Assembly: GCF_010894435.1 (NCBI RefSeq)
Contig: NZ_JAAIXZ010000002.1
Span: 682,001 to 746,000, forward strand
Source: Pyxidicoccus trucidator
Lineage (GTDB): Bacteria; Myxococcota; Myxococcia; Myxococcales; Myxococcaceae
Length of the DNA: 64,000 nucleotides
Direction: 5' to 3'
Positions 59,389 through 64,000 of this stretch are shown here, in pieces; position 1 is the stretch's first letter, and the number at the start of each line of letters is the position of its first letter. The position numbers and the translations under genes were made by a program. The notes beneath the pieces are model-generated. The model saw only the letters and a list, made by a program, of their open reading frames with translations, was not told the origin of the DNA and made no database searches.

Positions 59389-62223
59389 TCAGGTCGTGCC
59401 GCCGCCCGACGGCTCCGAGCCGCCCGACGACGTGGGCGGAGTCGGAGGCGTCGGTGCGCCACCGCCTTCGCTTCCACCAGAGCCGCTTCCACCAGACGAA
59501 CCCTGACCGCCGCCGCGCTCGCCGCCACGGTCCCCGCGCTCACCCCGTGACTCACCGCCACGGCGCTCGCCCCGTTCACCACCCCGGTCTCCGCCGCGCT
59601 CACCGCGCTCGCCACCGCGCTGTTCGCCGCCACGGTCTCCGCGCTCGCCACCACGCTGCTCGCCGCCACCGCGCTGCTCGCCGCCACCGCGCTGCTCGCC
59701 GCCACCACGCTGCTCGCCGCCCCGGTCGCCCCGGGGACGGTCGCCGCCCCGGTCGGGACGCCGGCCATCGCGCCTGTCACCGCCCCGGTCACCACCACCC
59801 CGGTCGCCGCGCTCACCGCGCTCGCCACCGCCACGGTCGCCGCGCTCACCACCACGGTCCCTGTCGCGGCCGCCGCCCCTGCGGCCCTGGTCCTGGCGCC
59901 CGTAGCCACCGCCGCCGTTGCTGTCCGGCTTGCGCTGCTGCATGGCCAGCTCGCCGTCACCGGAGCCCGGCGACGAGGCCACCTTGTGCTCGGGGCCCGT
60001 GGCCGAGCGGCCGTAGATGTCATACTGCTCGCGGTGGTAGTTCTGCTGCGCCTTGACCTGGATGGACTTGTTGTACCGGTCCATCAGGTGGCGCAGCTCG
60101 TTGCGCTCCTCGCCCTGGAGCAGCCGCGCGACTTCCGCGTTGCAGTTGATGACCAGCGTGGAGTCCTTGTAGCCCGGAGCCTCGCGGCGAATCTCCCGGA
60201 AGATTTCGTACGCCACCGTGGTGGCCGTCTTCACGAAGCCGTTGCCGTCGCAGTACGGGCAGTCCTCGTGGAGCATGCGGCCGATGGACTCGCGCACGCG
60301 CTTGCGCGTCATCTCCACGAGGCCCAGCTCGGAGATGCGCAGCACGTTCGTCTTGGCCTTGTCGCGGCCCAGTGCCTCCTGCAGCGACTTGAAGACCTTG
60401 TCCCGGTTCTGCGCCTTCTCCATGTCGATGAAGTCGCAGATGATGATGCCGCCGATGTTGCGCAGCCGGAGCTGGTAGACAATCTCCTTGGCCGCCTCGA
60501 CGTTGATCTTCGTAATCGTCTCTTCGAGGCTCTTCTTGCCGACGTAGCGGCCCGAGTTGACGTCGATGGCGGTGAGCGCCTCGGCCTGGTCGATGATGAG
60601 GTAGCCGCCGCTCTTCAGCCACACCTTGCGCTGGGTGGCACGCTGCAGCTCCTGCTCGATGCCGTACGCGTCGAAGACGGTGTCGTCGCCCTCGTGCAGG
60701 GCCACCCTGTCCCGCAGCGCGGGGTCCTGTGCGGTGACGAAGCCGAGGATGCGCTCGTACTCCTCGCGGTCATCGACGACGAGCTTCTCCACGTCATGCG
60801 CGAAGAGGTCGCGCGTGGCGCGCAGGATGAGGTCCAGGTCCGGGTGCAGCAGGCCGGGGCCGCCGCGCTTCTCGTTACGGCGCACCACCTGGTTCCACAC
60901 CTCGATGAGGAACCGGATGTCGCTCTCCAGCTTCTCCTGGGGAACGTTCTCCGCCACCGTGCGGACGATGAAGCCCGTCCCGGGCGGGCGCAGCTTGTCC
61001 ACGATTTCGCGCAGCCGGCGGCGCTCCTTCTCGTTGGAGATGCGGCGGCTGATGCCCACGTGGTCCACCGTGGGCATGAACACCAGGTGACGGCCGGGGA
61101 TGGAGATGTGCGAGGTGAGGCGCGCGCCCTTCGTGCCGATGGGGTCCTTGGAAATCTGGACGACGACCTCCTGGCCCACCTTCAGCAGGTCTTCAATCTT
61201 GTCCGTCCGGCGCTGCTTGGGCTTCTCCTTCTCGTCGTCGCGCTTGTCGCGGCGCTTCTCCTCCGGCGGGCGCCGGCCCTTGTCCTTCTCGCGGTCCTTC
61301 TCCCGTCCCTCCCGGGCGCGGGGCTCGCGAGCCTCCCGCGCCTCGCGGGGCGTGCGGCGCTCACCGGAGACCTCGGCGGGACGCGCGGCCTGGGCCGGCG
61401 CGGACTCGGCGCCAGCGGGCGGGGGGATGATTTCGCTCAGCGCGGTGGCGGAGGCCGGCGGAGGCTCGGGCGGCAGCATCGCCACGGCCAGCGCCGCGGC
61501 GGTGAGGCTCTCCTCGGAAGGGGCCGATGCGGCCGACTCCACGGAGGTGGCCGCGATGGCCGCCTCGGAGGAGCCCTCCGAAACAACGGGCGCGGGCGCC
61601 TCGGTCATCGGGGCGGTCTGCACCGCCTCAGTCACTGGAGCCGCCGGGGCGGGCGCCTCGGAAGGAGCTACCGCCACCTCGGGAGCCGCGCTGGCCGCAG
61701 GGGCCTCCACGGCGGCCGGCGCCTCGGCCTCGGCGTCCACCGGAGCGGGAGTGCGCTCCGGAATGCTCACGGCCGGCGCGTTGGCGGCCAGCTCCATGAC
61801 GGTGTCGCGGGGCAGGGACTCGGACACGGGGAGGTGCGCGGCGGGCTCGCCGGCCACCTCCTCCACCTCGGCCTCCACCAGGGGGTGGTGGACGTGGGCG
61901 GCCTCGGCCGCGTCGGCCTCGGACTCGGTGGGGACTTCCGGCGCGTCCTCGTGCTCGCCCTCGGTCAGCTCGAACTGGGCGCGCGCGAAGTCGGGGTCGT
62001 AGACGACGTCACTGACGTAGAGGAAGGCGGCCTTCTCCAGGCCGATGTCCACGAAGGCGGCCTGCATGCCCGGGAGCACCCGGACGACCCGACCCTTGTA
62101 GATGTTTCCGACGACTCCCTTGTCCTTCTTACGCTCGAGGTAGAACTCCGCGATGTGGCCGCCCTCTACGAGCGCCACGCGCGTCTCGCGACCCGCGGCG
62201 TTGATGACCAGGATGCTGCTCAT
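59389..62223 (-). CDS. rng: Ribonuclease E/G with a large S1-domain insertion and RGG tail
   Basis: The 944-residue protein starts MSSILVINAAGRETRVALVEG, typical of RNase G. The S1 domain breaks off near residue 74 (AFLYVSDVVYD) and resumes near 341 (DKIEDLLKVGQEVVVQ). Between lies about 265 residues of acidic, Ala/Pro-rich, then Arg/Lys/Glu-rich disordered sequence. The catalytic core is intact: DVNSGRYVG, ICDFIDM and the zinc-link CPYCDGNG. After about residue 770 comes an Arg/Gly/Asp/Glu-rich tail with GGGEQR repeats. It processes mRNA and rRNA; both disordered parts could scaffold an RNA degradosome or drive condensation. Confidence 0.95.
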   Translation of the reverse strand: MSSILVINAAGRETRVALVEGGHIAEFYLERKKDKGVVGNIYKGRVVRVLPGMQAAFVDIGLEKAAFLYVSDVVYDPDFARAQFELTEGEHEDAPEVPTESEADAAEAAHVHHPLVEAEVEEVAGEPAAHLPVSESLPRDTVMELAANAPAVSIPERTPAPVDAEAEAPAAVEAPAASAAPEVAVAPSEAPAPAAPVTEAVQTAPMTEAPAPVVSEGSSEAAIAATSVESAASAPSEESLTAAALAVAMLPPEPPPASATALSEIIPPPAGAESAPAQAARPAEVSGERRTPREAREAREPRAREGREKDREKDKGRRPPEEKRRDKRDDEKEKPKQRRTDKIEDLLKVGQEVVVQISKDPIGTKGARLTSHISIPGRHLVFMPTVDHVGISRRISNEKERRRLREIVDKLRPPGTGFIVRTVAENVPQEKLESDIRFLIEVWNQVVRRNEKRGGPGLLHPDLDLILRATRDLFAHDVEKLVVDDREEYERILGFVTAQDPALRDRVALHEGDDTVFDAYGIEQELQRATQRKVWLKSGGYLIIDQAEALTAIDVNSGRYVGKKSLEETITKINVEAAKEIVYQLRLRNIGGIIICDFIDMEKAQNRDKVFKSLQEALGRDKAKTNVLRISELGLVEMTRKRVRESIGRMLHEDCPYCDGNGFVKTATTVAYEIFREIRREAPGYKDSTLVINCNAEVARLLQGEERNELRHLMDRYNKSIQVKAQQNYHREQYDIYGRSATGPEHKVASSPGSGDGELAMQQRKPDSNGGGGYGRQDQGRRGGGRDRDRGGERGDRGGGERGERGDRGGGDRGGDRRDGRRPDRGGDRPRGDRGGEQRGGGEQRGGGEQRGGGEQRGGERGDRGGEQRGGERGERGGDRGGERGERRGGESRGERGDRGGERGGGQGSSGGSGSGGSEGGGAPTPPTPPTSSGGSEPSGGGTT
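59648..59719 (-). repeat. Four 18-bp tandem units in the RNase E/G tail
   Basis: Four contiguous 18-base copies, differing only at one position, encode (GGGEQR)-like hexapeptides. They lie within a longer, less regular RGG/DRGG tract (about 59450-59880). Unit number may vary between strains. Confidence 0.9.
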
Positions 62224-62772
62224 GGATGAATCCTGCACGCGCGCGCGGTAGGGCGGACCTCACCGGACGGGAGGCGGCAAGACGCCGCGCCTCCGAGCAC
62301 GCTGCGAAGGGAGAGGCGGCCGCCGGCGGACCTCCAGCGTAGCGGGCCTGCCCGGACGTTCCGGGTGCGGCTCGCGTCATGCTGTCGAGGACCGAGGGGA
62401 CCACCGCCTGCTCCTCCGAGTTCATGTCGCCCCGCATTGCGACCGGCACCGTGCCGGGCGAGGCCTTGTCTTCAAAACGCGTTCGAGCCCCTCCACCACG
62501 CGCGTGCCGCCCGCTCTTCTATCCGCACCCGGTCGGTGCCCGTCGTGGGCCACCTTGGGGGGGCGACTGGAGCCTCGGTGCAGCCGGCGCGCCCGGATGA
62601 GACCGGAGACGCAACCCGTCAAAATCCCTACCGGACCTGACCTCCGACAACGCGGAGCGTCACACAACCGTCCAGAAACACGAGGAGTTTTCCACTCCCC
62701 GCCCGCTGTGTAAAGCCGAGAAACGGCATCCATCCACTGTCTGGCAGAAGCAGGCACCTGTCCGGCCGGGCT
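62224..62772. other. 549-base region upstream of RNase E/G
   Basis: The region lies between the RNase E/G start and the DUF3052 gene end, both on the minus strand. Open frames exist but lack ribosome sites and plausible composition. RNase E mRNA leaders are often long and self-regulated, so part of this may be a 5' untranslated region; no specific structure was identified. Confidence 0.4.
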
Positions 62773-63216
62773 TCAGGCCTGGGCGGGGACCTGCTTGCGG
62801 CCCTCGGGCTTGTCCAGTCGCCCGCGAGGCCGGCGGACGAGTCTCAGGCCCGTCCAGGTGGCGTCGATGGTGCAGATTTTGTTGTCCACCAGGCCGATGT
62901 CGAGGGCCGCGTGGCGGACGAAGTCCTCGGAGAGGCTCGTCTTGACGCCCTCGCCGCCGGGCCAGCACACCCAGATGCCGCCCGTCAGGGCCATGGCGCG
63001 CGCCAGGGCGGGCAGGCGCTGCACCAATTCCTGGGCGTCCGAGGTGAAGAAGAGGATGACATCCAGGCCTGTGACCGCGGTGATGAGGAACTCCACCCCA
63101 TCCGGCAGCGGGTTGAGCTTCTGCACGAAGCCCCGCGGCGGGTTGATGACGGAGACCTTGGACCCGGCCCGGATGCCCAGCATGGCCGGCAGGGATGCCA
63201 GCGCGTAGGGCGTCAT
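62773..63216 (-). CDS. DUF3052-family protein
   Basis: The 147-residue protein shows the DUF3052 pattern: [15 protein letters not shown], a segment [25 protein letters not shown] and [20 protein letters not shown]. Function is unknown. Its ATG overlaps the stop of the acylphosphatase gene by 4 bases, so the two are coupled and follow the ligase gene in one operon. Confidence 0.88.
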   Translation of the reverse strand: MTPYALASLPAMLGIRAGSKVSVINPPRGFVQKLNPLPDGVEFLITAVTGLDVILFFTSDAQELVQRLPALARAMALTGGIWVCWPGGEGVKTSLSEDFVRHAALDIGLVDNKICTIDATWTGLRLVRRPRGRLDKPEGRKQVPAQA

Positions 63217-63500
63217 GACGTGCGCTCCACGATGAATTGACTGAACTCGCCAGTGGCTTCGCCGTCCATACGCTCCACGCCCGACACCCTAGCCTGGGTT
63301 GGACCGCGCTGACACCAGCGGATGAATTCTTCCAGCACTGCGGGCGCTCCCTCCACCACGGCCTCCACGGCGCCGTCGGAGCGGTTGCGCACCCACCCGG
63401 TGAGCCCCAGGCGCACGGCTTCGGTGCGGGCGCTCTCCCGGAAGAAGACGCCCTGCACCTTGCCCTGGATTCGCAGCGTTACCCGCCGCGTGCCACTCAT
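63213..63500 (-). CDS. acyP: Acylphosphatase
   Basis: The 95-residue protein has the two catalytic residues Arg21 ([12 protein letters not shown]) and Asn39 ([14 protein letters not shown]) in standard motifs, plus the final FSQFIVER strand. It hydrolyses acyl phosphates such as carbamoyl- and acetyl-phosphate in the cytoplasm. It starts 12 bases after the DNA ligase stop. Confidence 0.95.
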   Translation of the reverse strand: MSGTRRVTLRIQGKVQGVFFRESARTEAVRLGLTGWVRNRSDGAVEAVVEGAPAVLEEFIRWCQRGPTQARVSGVERMDGEATGEFSQFIVERTS

Positions 63501-63512
63501 GGACCTGAAGCC

Positions 63513-64000
<488 letters not shown>

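Noticed and set aside
59986..62229. 747-codon open frame on the + strand opposite the RNase E/G gene
   Set aside because: It is the antisense shadow of a well-supported gene; its composition (Leu/Arg/Val/His-rich, no recognisable domain) follows from the GC-skewed codons of the real gene.
62460..62520. tRNA T-loop-like GTTCGAGCC near 62485
   Set aside because: The flanking bases do not pair into a T-stem, and no acceptor, D or anticodon arm could be built on either strand.

Overview
The window is about 70% GC with almost pure G/C third codon positions. Its gene content points to a fruiting myxobacterium of the Myxococcota, suborder Cystobacterineae (Myxococcus, Corallococcus, Pyxidicoccus or a close relative). 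The evidence is several large eukaryote-like Ser/Thr kinases, a sigma-54 activator, many secreted hydrolases and lipoproteins, Kelch and TPR proteins, a MoxR/Bat operon and a secretin-less type III export locus. The genus is inferred from style, not from a marker gene. No rRNA, tRNA, IS element or CRISPR array was found.

Layout. 1-10 kb: a kinase-ATPase (cut by the left edge), a sigma-54 activator behind a strong hairpin, a heme-oxygenase-fold operon under a Fur-like box, a DUF2157/DUF4401/GDYXXLXY membrane operon, and a zinc-ribbon/pilin-core hybrid. 9-17.5 kb: peptidases, an AllA-like protein, a GH128-like lipoprotein, a PEGA kinase, and an alpha-lytic-type protease with a ricin-type lectin domain and a sigma-54-like promoter. 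17.6-25.7 kb: a YeiH-type exporter and its LysR neighbour, secreted proteins, and a LytS/LytTR two-component pair. 25.8-33.3 kb: a membrane-anchored kinase, an SMC-like protein without a P-loop, a decayed choloylglycine hydrolase beside a dispersed palindromic repeat, an ankyrin/beta-helix protein, and a two-gene radical-SAM/Tat-substrate unit. 33.3-45.3 kb: a 14-blade Kelch lipoprotein, an alpha/beta hydrolase, and divergent from it a tightly overlapped nine-gene MoxR-DUF58-Bat operon. Degraded copies of the hydrolase and of the moxR start lie nearby. 45.4-47.9 kb: small signalling proteins (STAS-like, zinc-ribbon TPR, receiver, PilZ). 48.1-57.1 kb: an eleven-gene type III export operon (filament-like protein, SctI, SctJ, FliG-like, SctQ, FliO-like, SctR/S/T/U/V). 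ATPase, stator, SctD and secretin are absent here. 57-64 kb: an HU/IHF protein, a YihY/BrkB membrane protein, an RNase E/G with a roughly 265-residue insertion in its S1 domain and an RGG tail, a DUF3052 protein, acylphosphatase, and the C-terminus of NAD-dependent DNA ligase (cut by the right edge).

The most interesting units are the radical-SAM/SPASM maturase with a Tat-signal partner ending in an aromatic tail (30.8-32.6 kb), the heme-oxygenase-fold protein lacking the expected heme-ligand and distal-helix residues, paired with a Cys/His microprotein (4.5-5.5 kb), and the stripped-down export locus with flagellum-like parts. Function calls rest on motif recognition by eye; no database search was run.
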